A stretch of 64,000 bases of DNA, taken from the NCBI RefSeq assembly GCF_027563345.1, contig NZ_JAMKBK010000001.1, one strand, 5' to 3'. Each line of letters begins with the position of its first letter. Position 1 is the stretch's first letter. Shown piece after piece: positions 1 through 7,252 of this stretch. The stretch is from Psychrobacillus psychrodurans. GTDB lineage: Bacteria; Bacillota; Bacilli; Bacillales_A; Planococcaceae. The position numbers and the translations under genes were made by a program. The notes beneath the pieces are model-generated. The model worked only from the letters and a program-made list of their open reading frames with translations, did no database searches and was not told where the DNA came from.

Positions 1-1
1 C

Positions 2-253
2 TGGCTAGCTAATGAACTGTATGAAGGTCAAATGGAGAAAGTAGAGCAGCAGCTATACGAGACAATAGACCAGCTATTAAAAAAAACAAAGATAGTCGTA
101 ATTGTTTCAAATGAAGTACTCGATGAACCTGTATCAAAGTATGAATTTACAGCTCTATATCAAGCGTGGATTGGGCAAATCCATCAAAAGCTTGTTTCGA
201 AGGCAGATCATGCCTTCGAAATGGAATATGGCGTCAGTCATCAGTGGAAATGA
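2..253 (+). CDS. CobU-like adenosylcobinamide kinase/guanylyltransferase, C-terminal part
   Basis: The reading frame is open from the window edge, so only about the last 83 residues are visible and the start lies upstream. The segment VIVSNEVLDEPVS followed by a helix ending in VSKADHAFEMEYG resembles the C-terminal half of CobU-type P-loop proteins, where an SNEVG-like strand is followed by the ring-forming helices. CobU phosphorylates adenosylcobinamide and then transfers GMP to it during nucleotide-loop assembly. It sits 9 bases before the cobQ-like gene with a shared orientation, so it belongs to the corrinoid operon. A second short CobU-like gene lies at 2360-2761, so this organism appears to carry two paralogues. 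The family call rests on a partial sequence and on context. Confidence 0.6.
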   Translation, partial: WLANELYEGQMEKVEQQLYETIDQLLKKTKIVVIVSNEVLDEPVSKYEFTALYQAWIGQIHQKLVSKADHAFEMEYGVSHQWK

Positions 254-262
254 GGGATATAG

Positions 263-1093
263 ATGAAGGGCTTAATGGTCCAAGGTACTGCTTCTAGTGT
301 AGGGAAAAGTTTGGTTTGTACAGCTATTTGTCGACTACTTGCTAATGAAGGAAAGCAAGTAGCCCCCTTTAAATCGCAAAATATGTCGAGCTTAAGCATC
401 CATACAGAAGATGGGTTGGAAATAAGTGTCTCGCAATCTTTGCAGGCAAGAGCTGCAAAAATCTCTTATTTAGCCGAAATGAATCCCATATTATTAAAGC
501 CAGCGAGGAACTTGGAGTCAGATATAATTGTTTTAGGAAGAAAGTTGGATAGAATGAGTGGCATGCGCTACAGGGAACAATTTTTTGAAAAAGGGCAAGA
601 ACTCATTAAAAATAGTTTGAATTTGCTGTCTGAATCCTATGAGTATTTGATATTAGAAGGTGCTGGCAGTCCTGTTGAAGTAAATTTACGTGATCGTGAA
701 TTAGTAAATATGCGTGTTGCTGATCTGGCAGATGTTCCAGTTATATTAGTAGCTAATATTGAGTTTGGTGGCGTGTTTGCTTCAATTGTTGGCACACTTG
801 CACTACTTCCAGAAGTACAAAGAGCACGTGTAAAAGGAATTATTATTAACAAGTTTCAGGGAGACATTTCTCTATTTGAGGATGGAATCGATTTCATCGA
901 GACTTATACAGGAATAGATGTTTTAGGAGTCATCCCTTATTTTTTAAATGAATTCGAAGAAGAAGACGGCGAAGAAAAAAGCGGACAAAAGGCATCAGAT
1001 GAACAAATTAATGAATGGGCATACCATTTTAAAAAGCATGTACAATGGGAGAAAGTATTAAGCCTATTAAAGAATGATGTGGTGGGAAAATGA
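263..1093 (+). CDS. CobQ/CbiP-like cobyric acid synthase lacking the glutaminase domain
   Basis: The 276-residue product starts with a DethioB-synthetase-like P-loop (VQGTASSVGKS), then APFKSQNM, the MNPILLKP segment, EGAGSPVEVNL and INKFQGD. These are the successive landmarks of the ATP-binding domain of cobyric acid synthase, which amidates adenosylcobyrinic acid side chains. Normal CobQ is about 490-510 residues because a class I glutamine amidotransferase domain follows. Here that domain, with its catalytic Cys and His, is absent. After LGVIPYF comes a short acidic, Lys-rich linker and then a tail (INEWAYHFKKHVQWEKVLSLL) that resembles the usual CobQ C-terminal helix. This looks like an in-frame internal deletion in an otherwise open gene. 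It overlaps cobS by 4 bases (ATGA). Whether it is active with free ammonia or has another role cannot be told. Confidence 0.75.
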   Translation: MKGLMVQGTASSVGKSLVCTAICRLLANEGKQVAPFKSQNMSSLSIHTEDGLEISVSQSLQARAAKISYLAEMNPILLKPARNLESDIIVLGRKLDRMSGMRYREQFFEKGQELIKNSLNLLSESYEYLILEGAGSPVEVNLRDRELVNMRVADLADVPVILVANIEFGGVFASIVGTLALLPEVQRARVKGIIINKFQGDISLFEDGIDFIETYTGIDVLGVIPYFLNEFEEEDGEEKSGQKASDEQINEWAYHFKKHVQWEKVLSLLKNDVVGK

Positions 1094-1839
1094 GGAGCAT
1101 TTTGTTGGCACTTCAATTTTTTACGGTCATTCCAGTAAATAAAAACCTGCCGATGGAAAAACGAGCAATTACAGGGATGTACAGTATTTTTCCTTGGATA
1201 GGGGCAGGCATTGGAGCAATTGCTTGTTTAGTCCTCTACTTTGAATGGAGTCCACTAATGACAGGGTTTAGTATTGTACTTCTAGGGGCTGTGCTATCTG
1301 GAGGACTTCATATGGACGGATATATCGACACATCGGATGCATTCTTTTCATACAAAGATCGATTGAAGCGATTCGAAATACTAGAGGATCCGCGAGTGGG
1401 TGCTTTTGGTGTAATGGCGGTTGTGTTCTTAGTTATTGGTAAAGTAATTATTATATCTGAAGTATTATCGACAGAATCCTTTCACTGGATTTTCGTTATG
1501 CTTATCCCATTTTTCTCTAGAGCTCTACTTGGAATCCTATTTTCAGTAACGAACAGTGCTAAAACGAGTGGACTTGCTTATTATTTCAAGGGAAAAATGA
1601 ATGTCAATGTCGTTACAATTGCAACAGCATGTCACTTTTTCGTCGGCCTTGTAGTTTTAGGATGGATGACCAATTGGGTGGTTTCTGTCACTATAGCCGC
1701 CGTGTTATTTGCATTTATTTGTTTGTTCCGCAGTTGGGTATTGAAAAACTTCGGTGGAGTTACTGGGGATTTACTTGGTGCAAGCGTCGAAATTTCGGAG
1801 GTTTTGCTATGGCTAACCCTTTTGCTATTGTTCTCGTAA
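1090..1839 (+). CDS. cobS: Adenosylcobinamide-GDP ribazoletransferase (cobalamin synthase)
   Basis: The 249-residue membrane protein joins adenosylcobinamide-GDP and alpha-ribazole (phosphate) to give adenosylcobalamin (phosphate). It shows the CobS signature GGLHMDGYIDTSDAFFS near residues 71-87, an acidic metal-binding stretch, and several hydrophobic segments. The C-terminal GGVTGDLLGASVEISEV block is also typical of the family. Length is normal (about 250). Its start codon overlaps the cobQ-like stop (ATGA), and its 3' end overlaps the cobC start by 31 bases, so translation is coupled. It is expected in the cytoplasmic membrane. Confidence 0.95.
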   Translation: MRSILLALQFFTVIPVNKNLPMEKRAITGMYSIFPWIGAGIGAIACLVLYFEWSPLMTGFSIVLLGAVLSGGLHMDGYIDTSDAFFSYKDRLKRFEILEDPRVGAFGVMAVVFLVIGKVIIISEVLSTESFHWIFVMLIPFFSRALLGILFSVTNSAKTSGLAYYFKGKMNVNVVTIATACHFFVGLVVLGWMTNWVVSVTIAAVLFAFICLFRSWVLKNFGGVTGDLLGASVEISEVLLWLTLLLLFS

Positions 1840-2408
1840 GGCATTTTCCAACACAAGGAAATCGAGAAAAAAAGTATATCGGCTGGACTGACGAACCAAT
1901 CATTACTGGAATGAAAACGAAAAAAATTTCTTTTGAAACTAAACAAATAATTGGCAGCGACTTAATGCGTTGCAAGCAAACAGCAGCGAAAATTTTTAGT
2001 GGAGTTCCTTATATTGAGAATTCAAATTTTCGAGAATGCTCCTTTGGTGATTGGGAACAAAAAACATATAATGAGTTAAAAGATGAAGCTCAATACAGAA
2101 ATTGGCTTGATGATCCGAGGCAAATAGCCCCACCAAACGGAGAGTCAATGCAAGCAATGGAAAAACGGGTGCTAGAAGCCTTATTAGAAACAGTCGACAA
2201 GGTAGAGCAGCCGATAATCGTTACGCATGGTGGACCTATTCGTTTTATACTGACCAAGTTTGCAAATATAGAAAAGAGTTTTTGGGATTGGGAAGTACCT
2301 CACGGGATTATGTTTACATTGCATTGGCCGGATAAAAAAGCTGTATTGGAGGGGGAACGATGCATGTCATTTTCGGTGGAGCATTTAATGGAAAACGAGC
2401 GTATGTAG
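1809..2408 (+). CDS. cobC: Histidine phosphatase family protein, probable alpha-ribazole phosphatase
   Basis: The 199-residue protein begins MANPFAIVLVRHFPTQGN, giving the phosphohistidine motif (RH at about residues 11-12) of the phosphoglycerate-mutase-like superfamily. A second catalytic His is in ITHGGPI-like sequence (VTHGGPIRF) near residue 140. In this operon the likely substrate is alpha-ribazole-5'-phosphate or adenosylcobalamin-5'-phosphate. The frame is open further upstream, but the ATG at 1809 is preceded by CGGAGG at proper distance and produces the family's N-terminus, so it was chosen. It overlaps cobS by 31 bases and the next CobU-like gene by 49 bases. The exact substrate is inferred from context. 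Confidence 0.85.
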   Translation: MANPFAIVLVRHFPTQGNREKKYIGWTDEPIITGMKTKKISFETKQIIGSDLMRCKQTAAKIFSGVPYIENSNFRECSFGDWEQKTYNELKDEAQYRNWLDDPRQIAPPNGESMQAMEKRVLEALLETVDKVEQPIIVTHGGPIRFILTKFANIEKSFWDWEVPHGIMFTLHWPDKKAVLEGERCMSFSVEHLMENERM

Positions 2409-2761
2409 AGAATATGATACAAGGTCGTAAAGCTCAGTGGCTAGATGCAGAACTAGAAGTGCTTGTTTTATTACCAGATGTAGAAGTGGTTGTTATTCTT
2501 GGAGTTGAAAATCTGCTAGAATCAAAAGGCAAAAAGTTAATCGAAAAATTGGAAATATGGGATAAACAAGCGGAAGTAATAGTTATAGCAACGGAAATCG
2601 GACGTGGAATTGTACCGATGGATGCAAGTATGCGCAAACTTCGGGATGATGTTGGTCGATTTTATCAGCAGCTTTTTACAAAGGCATCACGTGTAACGCG
2701 AATTTGGTATGGTATTTCACAAACATTAAAGGGAGATGAGCAAATTGAAAATTTACACTAA
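2360..2761 (+). CDS. Short CobU-like P-loop protein
   Basis: The 133-residue product has a degenerate P-loop at the N-terminus (GGAFNGKRAYV, compare GGARSGKS of CobU). Near residues 73-110 it has VIVIATEIGRGIVPMDASMRKLRDD split across strand and helix, matching the SNEVGxGIVPxxxxxRxxRD segment of CobU. The C-terminal VTRIWYGISQTLKG is also CobU-like. Typical CobU is 170-190 residues, so this is a shortened form. GGAGGGGG just upstream of the ATG supports the start. It overlaps cobC by 49 bases and the adenosyltransferase gene by 17. It may divide the kinase/guanylyltransferase work with the other CobU-like gene at the window edge, or be a diverged paralogue; this is inference. Confidence 0.7.
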   Translation: MHVIFGGAFNGKRAYVENMIQGRKAQWLDAELEVLVLLPDVEVVVILGVENLLESKGKKLIEKLEIWDKQAEVIVIATEIGRGIVPMDASMRKLRDDVGRFYQQLFTKASRVTRIWYGISQTLKGDEQIENLH

Positions 2762-3335
2762 AACTGGAGACAAAGGACAAACAGGTTTGATCGGGGGAAG
2801 AACGGACAAAGACGATATCCGAGTGGAAGCTTATGGAACAATTGATGAAGTGAATTCATTTATTGGAAAAGCAGTAACAGAGCTAGATCCAGCGAAATTT
2901 GCGGATATATTAGAAGATTTAGAAACGATACAGCATGAGCTATTTGACTGTGGTGGAGACCTTGCAAATGTTTCAAATCGTCGTGTATATAAAATGACTG
3001 ACGAAGCAATCGATGCGATGGAAAAAAGAATCGATGTACTAGTAGAAGAAGGTCCAGTTTTGGAGAGATTCATCCTACCAGGCGGAACTTCCGCTGCTGC
3101 AACACTTCATATAGCTCGCACAATTACTAGACGTGCAGAGCGTTTGACGGTGACGTTAACGAAAACACAAGAGGATGTACCAACAGTAGTACAACGGTAC
3201 TTAAACCGTTTGTCCGATTATTTATTTGCAGCTGCTCGCGTGGCAAATGTGAGAGAAAACGTATCGGACGTTGAATACGTACGAAGTGCAAAAGTATTTA
3301 AAAACGTAGGAAGCGAGAAGAAAGAAAAGGAGTAA
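2745..3335 (+). CDS. pduO: Cob(I)alamin adenosyltransferase, PduO type
   Basis: The product transfers the adenosyl group of ATP to cob(I)alamin or cobinamide. It shows the family N-terminus KIYTKTGDKGQTGLIGGR, the YGTIDEVNSFIG motif and the RAERLTVTL...YLNRLSDYLFAAAR block, and has the usual length (about 196 residues). An ATG at 2736 would add three residues but has no spacing from the GGGAG ribosome binding site (2731-2735). The TTG at 2745 sits 9 bases after it and gives the standard KIYTKTGDKG start, so the TTG is preferred. The highly charged C-terminus is normal. Its position between corrinoid genes and upstream of icmF fits supply of coenzyme B12. Confidence 0.93.
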   Translation: MKIYTKTGDKGQTGLIGGRTDKDDIRVEAYGTIDEVNSFIGKAVTELDPAKFADILEDLETIQHELFDCGGDLANVSNRRVYKMTDEAIDAMEKRIDVLVEEGPVLERFILPGGTSAAATLHIARTITRRAERLTVTLTKTQEDVPTVVQRYLNRLSDYLFAAARVANVRENVSDVEYVRSAKVFKNVGSEKKEKE

Positions 3336-3341
3336 CAATAT

Positions 3342-3824
3342 ATGAAACTTCGATTACTAACACTTGCAGCTATGTTTGCAGCACTATGTGCAATCGGGGC
3401 ATTTATTAAGGTTCCAGTTGGCATCGGAAGTGCAGCCCTGGATACAGTACCTGCACTTATATCAGTATCCTTTCTGCCTCCAATTTATGCGGGAGCAGTA
3501 TCGTTAATTGGGCACTTGTCCTCCTCTTTATATGCAGGGTTTCCGCTAGGTCCATTGCACTTAATCATTGCTGCAGAAATGTTCGTCATTTTATTCGTAT
3601 ACACAAAGTTACACAAAGCAGGGCATCATGCATGGAAATGGATTTTCTTTATTTTTGCAAATAGTGTGCTAGCAACCCTTCCGTTTTACTGGATTATTTC
3701 ACCGGCATTCTTTGCGGCGGCACTTCCAGGCATCACACTTGCGACTATATTAAATGCATCAATCGCTATGATTGTCTCACCAGTGGTGGAACGAGTAATG
3801 AAAAGGATGAAAACTCATGCGTAA
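3342..3824 (+). CDS. cblT: ECF transporter substrate-binding (S) component, probable alpha-ribazole transporter CblT
   Basis: The 160-residue, strongly hydrophobic protein has about five to six membrane segments. It has the ECF S-component style N-terminus (LAAMFAALCAIGAFIKVPVG) and a central ISVSFLPPIYAGAVSLIGHLSS. The gene next to it encodes a CblS-type alpha-ribazole kinase. In Listeria and Geobacillus the pair CblT/CblS is known to import alpha-ribazole and phosphorylate it, bypassing CobT. This neighbour, with 8 bases of overlap, is the main reason to name it CblT rather than a generic vitamin transporter. It would need the shared EcfAA'T energizing module, which is not in this window. 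Confidence 0.75.
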   Translation: MKLRLLTLAAMFAALCAIGAFIKVPVGIGSAALDTVPALISVSFLPPIYAGAVSLIGHLSSSLYAGFPLGPLHLIIAAEMFVILFVYTKLHKAGHHAWKWIFFIFANSVLATLPFYWIISPAFFAAALPGITLATILNASIAMIVSPVVERVMKRMKTHA

Positions 3825-4479
3825 TGCTATTTTATTGCCAAATGGCTTCGTTTTGACGACGGATAACTCCGCAGGCATCGGCGAAAAAAAGGCCGATATA
3901 GTTTCAACACCAGACGAAATAGTTTCCTATTTCGCAGCAAGAGTCGCATTACTAGAACAATGGGCAGCTGGTGCAACTCCAGTATCCATAGTAGTTCATA
4001 ACTTCTCAGGAAATCAAAGCTGGGGCAAATATGTCGTCGGAATAGAAAAGCTATTTAACGAAGTCGGTGTAAAGTGCCCGGAAATTACCGGCAGCAGTGA
4101 GACAAATGTGGAAACGCTACAGTCAGCAATCGCTGTGACAATACTAGGTGAGCAACAAATTGAAAACTCTAATGAAATTCGCTGGTATGTTTATGGTAAG
4201 CCAAGTGTCGGTGAAGAAGTCATTAGCGATGGCGATAAAATCGCTGACTTGAAAAAAATTAGTGAAGCAATAAGTCTTGGGCTAGTGCATCAGGTGTGGC
4301 CAGTAGGATCTACGGGAATAAAAGGCGAATGCGAACGACTTGGGCTGAAAGTCTATTTAGTTGATTGGGATGTAGAAAAATCTGCAGGACCAGCTACAAC
4401 TGTGTTACTTGGAATTGATATTATTAAAGAAAAAGAAGCAAAACTTCATTTTGGCGATTATTTTGAGGCTATCTCATAA
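3817..4479 (+). CDS. cblS: Alpha-ribazole kinase CblS (AIR synthase-related protein)
   Basis: The 220-residue product resembles PurM/AIR-synthase-like kinases. It has an N-terminal DNSAGIGEKKAD motif (substrate/ATP loop), VVHNFSG, and the block PEITGSSETNVETLQSAIAVTILG, which matches the TGSTExN...QTxxGVTVxG pattern of the CblS family. CblS converts alpha-ribazole to alpha-ribazole-5'-phosphate, the substrate of CobS. The gene follows cblT with an 8-base overlap and closes the operon, and a terminator lies at its end. With no cobT in view, this pathway is the likely source of the lower ligand. The assignment rests on motif pattern and gene pairing. Confidence 0.8.
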   Translation: MRNAILLPNGFVLTTDNSAGIGEKKADIVSTPDEIVSYFAARVALLEQWAAGATPVSIVVHNFSGNQSWGKYVVGIEKLFNEVGVKCPEITGSSETNVETLQSAIAVTILGEQQIENSNEIRWYVYGKPSVGEEVISDGDKIADLKKISEAISLGLVHQVWPVGSTGIKGECERLGLKVYLVDWDVEKSAGPATTVLLGIDIIKEKEAKLHFGDYFEAIS

Positions 4480-4496
4480 GGAGATGGCTTTTTGTT
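4466..4496 (+). terminator. Intrinsic terminator of the corrinoid operon
   Basis: A ten-pair stem including two G-U pairs (arms 4466-4475 and 4481-4490) with a five-base loop runs into TTTTTGTTTT. It overlaps the cblS stop codon. Confidence 0.8.
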
Positions 4497-4540
4497 TTGG
4501 AGAAATATGCTCCCTCTTTCGTATAAGGGTGATATTTAAT

Positions 4541-4662
4541 AATTTACTTGCTCTCGCCAGTCATTTACTTGCGTTCTCTGTTGCTTTACTAGCTTTCAAT
4601 ATATAAATACTTACGGATGGACTATGATTACTTGCGCTTGTATTGAATTTACTTGCTTTAAG
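4541..4662 (+). repeat. Six-site array of TTTACTTGC at exact 21-bp spacing
   Basis: The word WWTACTTGC ends at 4551, 4572, 4593, 4614, 4635 and 4656, which is exactly 21 bases apart each time. Sites 3 and 4 each carry one mismatch (TTTACTAGC, AATACTTAC). The 12 bases between cores differ. The array lies between the corrinoid terminator and the fadF promoter. Similar six-site arrays occur at 19026, 19312, 38001-38690 and 49510. Function is unknown. Confidence 0.9.
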
Positions 4663-4825
4663 GATAATTATTCCATAATTTTGATCTTGAAAAGTGGAAA
4701 TCTCTCGTATAAGTTGGCATTACTTTCGTATAGAACGTATTCCTACACGATAAATTTTTAACTTCAGTAAACATCCAATTTACAGAAAAAAATACAAAAT
4801 TCGCATCAATCCGAATAAATAACTG

Positions 4826-4854
4826 TTGACTGAATGCTCATTCAGTTTTAATAT
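4826..4854 (+). promoter_or_regulatory. fadF promoter with FadR-type palindromic operator
   Basis: TTGACT (4826-4831), a 17-base spacer and TAATAT (4849-4854) form a good sigma-A promoter. The perfect palindrome ACTGAATG-CT-CATTCAGT (4829-4846) overlaps the -35 and spacer. It closely resembles the TGAATGAnTAnTCATTCA box of the Bacillus TetR-family fatty-acid regulator FadR (YsiA), with a shorter centre. Repression of fadF, relieved by acyl-CoA, is the expected behaviour by analogy. fadF starts 85 bases downstream of the -10. Confidence 0.8.
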
Positions 4855-4938
4855 GGAATTACTTATATATTAGTTAAAGAATCTAATGTATTATTCTATT
4901 CATAAAATCATTTTACAACTCAGAGGGGGAGAAATAAG

Positions 4939-7095
4939 ATGAATCCATTGTTAATCGCAAACTGGGTACTGTTCATCGCAGTAATCTTGTATGCTTTAGG
5001 ATTGTTCGCATATTTGTTGAAAACAAGATATACGTACATCAAACTAGGGAAGAAAGTCGAATTTGAAGATAATGTGAAGGAAAGACTTCGCAAAATTTGG
5101 GTGTATGTTTTTGGTCAAAAGAAACTATTAAAAGATAAAAAGAGTGGAGCAATTCACGTTATGTTCTTCTATGGTTTCTTACTTGTACAACTAAGTGCTA
5201 TTGATTTTATTTGGAAAGGCTTAGCACCTGGTTCACATTTACCGCTTGGACCATTGTATCCAGCATTTACGTTTTTTGAAGAAATTGTTACCTTAGTAAT
5301 TTTAGTTGCTGTCGTTTGGGCATTCTACCGTCGTTATATTGAAAAGTTAGTTCGCTTAAAGCGCGGGTGGAAAAGTGGCTTGGTGCTAATTTTCATCGGC
5401 GGATTGATGGTTTCCGTTTTAGTTGGTAACGGTATGGCAATGATTTGGCATGGTCACGAAGCAACTTGGTCAGAGCCAGTCGCATCTTCTATGGCGTTTA
5501 TTTTTAGCTGGTTACCTGAAGCTGCTGCAATAACGGTATTTTATATCATGTGGTGGGTACATTTATTATTCCTACTGTCATTCTTAGTGTATGTACCACA
5601 ATCAAAGCATTTCCATTTAATCACAGGACCTGCAAATGTATACTTCCACCGTTTAGACAAAGTGGGTAGATTACGTCCTATTAATTTTGAAGAGGAAGAG
5701 AACGAAGACCCAGAAGCTGAAGAAGAAATGCCTTCATTCGGGGTAGGTCGTATTCAAGACTTTACGCAAGCACAAATGATTGACTTCTACGCTTGTGTGG
5801 AATGTGGGCGCTGTACGAATATGTGTCCCGCAACTGGAACAGGGAAAATGCTATCTCCAATGGACTTAATCGTGAAGCTGCGTGATCACTTAACATTTAC
5901 TGGAGCAGTTGAAACGAAGAAAAAACCTTGGGTACCAGCACTAGCTTTCCAAGGAACAAAAGGCAATCAGCTTGCGATGGCTGCTGGAGCAGAAGGAGCA
6001 GTAATCGAAGATATTTATAGCCCATCTCTAATTGGAGATGTCATTACTGAAGAAGAAATTTGGGCTTGTACAACTTGTCGTAACTGTGAAGACCAATGTC
6101 CAGTTATGAACGAGCATGTAGATAAAATTATTGACCTTCGCCGTTACCTAGTAATGACAGAAGGAAAAGTAAATCCGGATGCACAACGCGCAATGACGAA
6201 TATCGAGCGCCAAGGAAATCCATGGGGACTTAACCGTAAAGAAAAAGAAAACTGGAGAGATGCACGTCCTGATATTCATATTCCAACAGTGAAGGAAGTA
6301 TCTAAAGCTGGCGAAGAGTTTGAATACCTATTCTGGGTTGGTTCGATGGGATCATTTGATAACCGTTCGCAAAAAATTGCATTATCATTTGCCCACTTGA
6401 TGAACGAAGCTGGAGTGAAATTTGCTATTCTTGGTAATAAAGAAAAGAACTCTGGGGATACACCACGTCGCTTAGGGAACGAGTTTTTATTCCAAGAGCT
6501 TGCAGGATCAAATATTTCAGAATTTGAAAAAGCAGGGGTAACGAAGATTGTCACGATCGACCCACATGCATATAATATCTTTAAAAATGAATATGGTGAT
6601 TTTGGATGGAACGGAGAAGTGCTCCATCATACAGAAATGCTATATGATCTAGTGCAAGAAGGTCGATTGAAACCGCAATACGCAGTGGAAGAAACCATTA
6701 CGTTCCATGATTCATGTTACTTAGGACGCTACAATGATGTATACGATGCACCTCGTGAGGTATTAAAAGCAATCCCTGGCGTTAAGCTAGTCGAGATGGA
6801 TCGCAATCGCGAAACGGGTATGTGCTGTGGAGCTGGTGGCGGACTGATGTGGATGGAAGAACATGTTGGAAACCGTGTGAACGTAGCTCGTACAGAACAA
6901 GCATTAGAAGTAAATCCAACAATTATATCTTCTGGATGTCCTTATTGCTTAACAATGTTATCAGATGGAACGAAAGCGAAGGAAGTTGAAGAAACAGTTG
7001 GCACATATGATATTGCTGAACTTCTGGAGAAATCGGTATTCGGAGAATTCATTCCACCTGTGGAAGAGGAAGATTTAGAGCCTATCGTTCAATAG
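4939..7095 (+). CDS. fadF: FadF-like iron-sulfur membrane oxidoreductase (heterodisulfide reductase-related)
   Basis: The 718-residue protein begins with about five membrane helices (within residues 5-220). A ferredoxin-like domain follows, with CVECGRCTNMCP near residue 285 and CTTCRNCEDQCP near 376. Then come the two cysteine-rich CCG-type elements of heterodisulfide reductase B: CYLGRYN near 592 and CCGAGGG near 628, plus SGCPYC near 666. This order matches B. subtilis FadF (YwjF), thought to pass electrons from acyl-CoA dehydrogenase/ETF to the menaquinone pool. A GAGGGGGAG ribosome binding site precedes the ATG. The gene has its own operator-bearing promoter and terminator, and stands just ahead of the acyl-CoA operon. 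The electron-transfer role is established knowledge by family, not shown here. Confidence 0.9.
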   Translation: MNPLLIANWVLFIAVILYALGLFAYLLKTRYTYIKLGKKVEFEDNVKERLRKIWVYVFGQKKLLKDKKSGAIHVMFFYGFLLVQLSAIDFIWKGLAPGSHLPLGPLYPAFTFFEEIVTLVILVAVVWAFYRRYIEKLVRLKRGWKSGLVLIFIGGLMVSVLVGNGMAMIWHGHEATWSEPVASSMAFIFSWLPEAAAITVFYIMWWVHLLFLLSFLVYVPQSKHFHLITGPANVYFHRLDKVGRLRPINFEEEENEDPEAEEEMPSFGVGRIQDFTQAQMIDFYACVECGRCTNMCPATGTGKMLSPMDLIVKLRDHLTFTGAVETKKKPWVPALAFQGTKGNQLAMAAGAEGAVIEDIYSPSLIGDVITEEEIWACTTCRNCEDQCPVMNEHVDKIIDLRRYLVMTEGKVNPDAQRAMTNIERQGNPWGLNRKEKENWRDARPDIHIPTVKEVSKAGEEFEYLFWVGSMGSFDNRSQKIALSFAHLMNEAGVKFAILGNKEKNSGDTPRRLGNEFLFQELAGSNISEFEKAGVTKIVTIDPHAYNIFKNEYGDFGWNGEVLHHTEMLYDLVQEGRLKPQYAVEETITFHDSCYLGRYNDVYDAPREVLKAIPGVKLVEMDRNRETGMCCGAGGGLMWMEEHVGNRVNVARTEQALEVNPTIISSGCPYCLTMLSDGTKAKEVEETVGTYDIAELLEKSVFGEFIPPVEEEDLEPIVQ

Positions 7096-7141
7096 TATAT
7101 TGCAAATAGTCTTATAGTTTCGTAAACTATTATTAAATAGC

Positions 7142-7170
7142 AAGGGAGTAAATTTTACTCCCTTTTTTCT
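7142..7170 (+). terminator. Intrinsic terminator after fadF
   Basis: The perfect stem AAGGGAGTAAA / TTTACTCCCTT is followed by a T-run. It separates fadF from the thiolase operon. Confidence 0.85.
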
Positions 7171-7182
7171 TACTAATGAAAT

Positions 7183-7200
7183 CGAGCGAGCGTTCAGTCG
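7183..7200 (+). promoter_or_regulatory. Imperfect palindrome upstream of the acyl-CoA operon, possible TetR-family operator
   Basis: CGAGCGAGCGTTCAGTCG is a GC-rich island in AT-rich DNA, with approximate two-fold symmetry (half-sites GAGCGAGC and GACTGAAC). It lies 53 bases upstream of the thiolase start. A TetR-family gene sits inside the same operon at 11728, so self-regulation through this site is plausible. It is unlike the fadF operator, which suggests a different regulator. No convincing -35/-10 pair was found next to it. Confidence 0.4.
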
Positions 7201-7252
7201 TTTTTTATTTTTTGTAAAGTTGAAAGCGCATACAACGAAAAGGGGGATCTAC

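Noticed and set aside
1..4480. A cobalamin riboswitch for the corrinoid operon
   Set aside because: The operon start is outside the window, and no B12-box-like sequence was seen inside it or upstream of fadF or icmF.
4480..4606. A short frame after cblS rich in Leu-Leu-Ala
   Set aside because: It is produced by the 21-bp array and overlaps a terminator.
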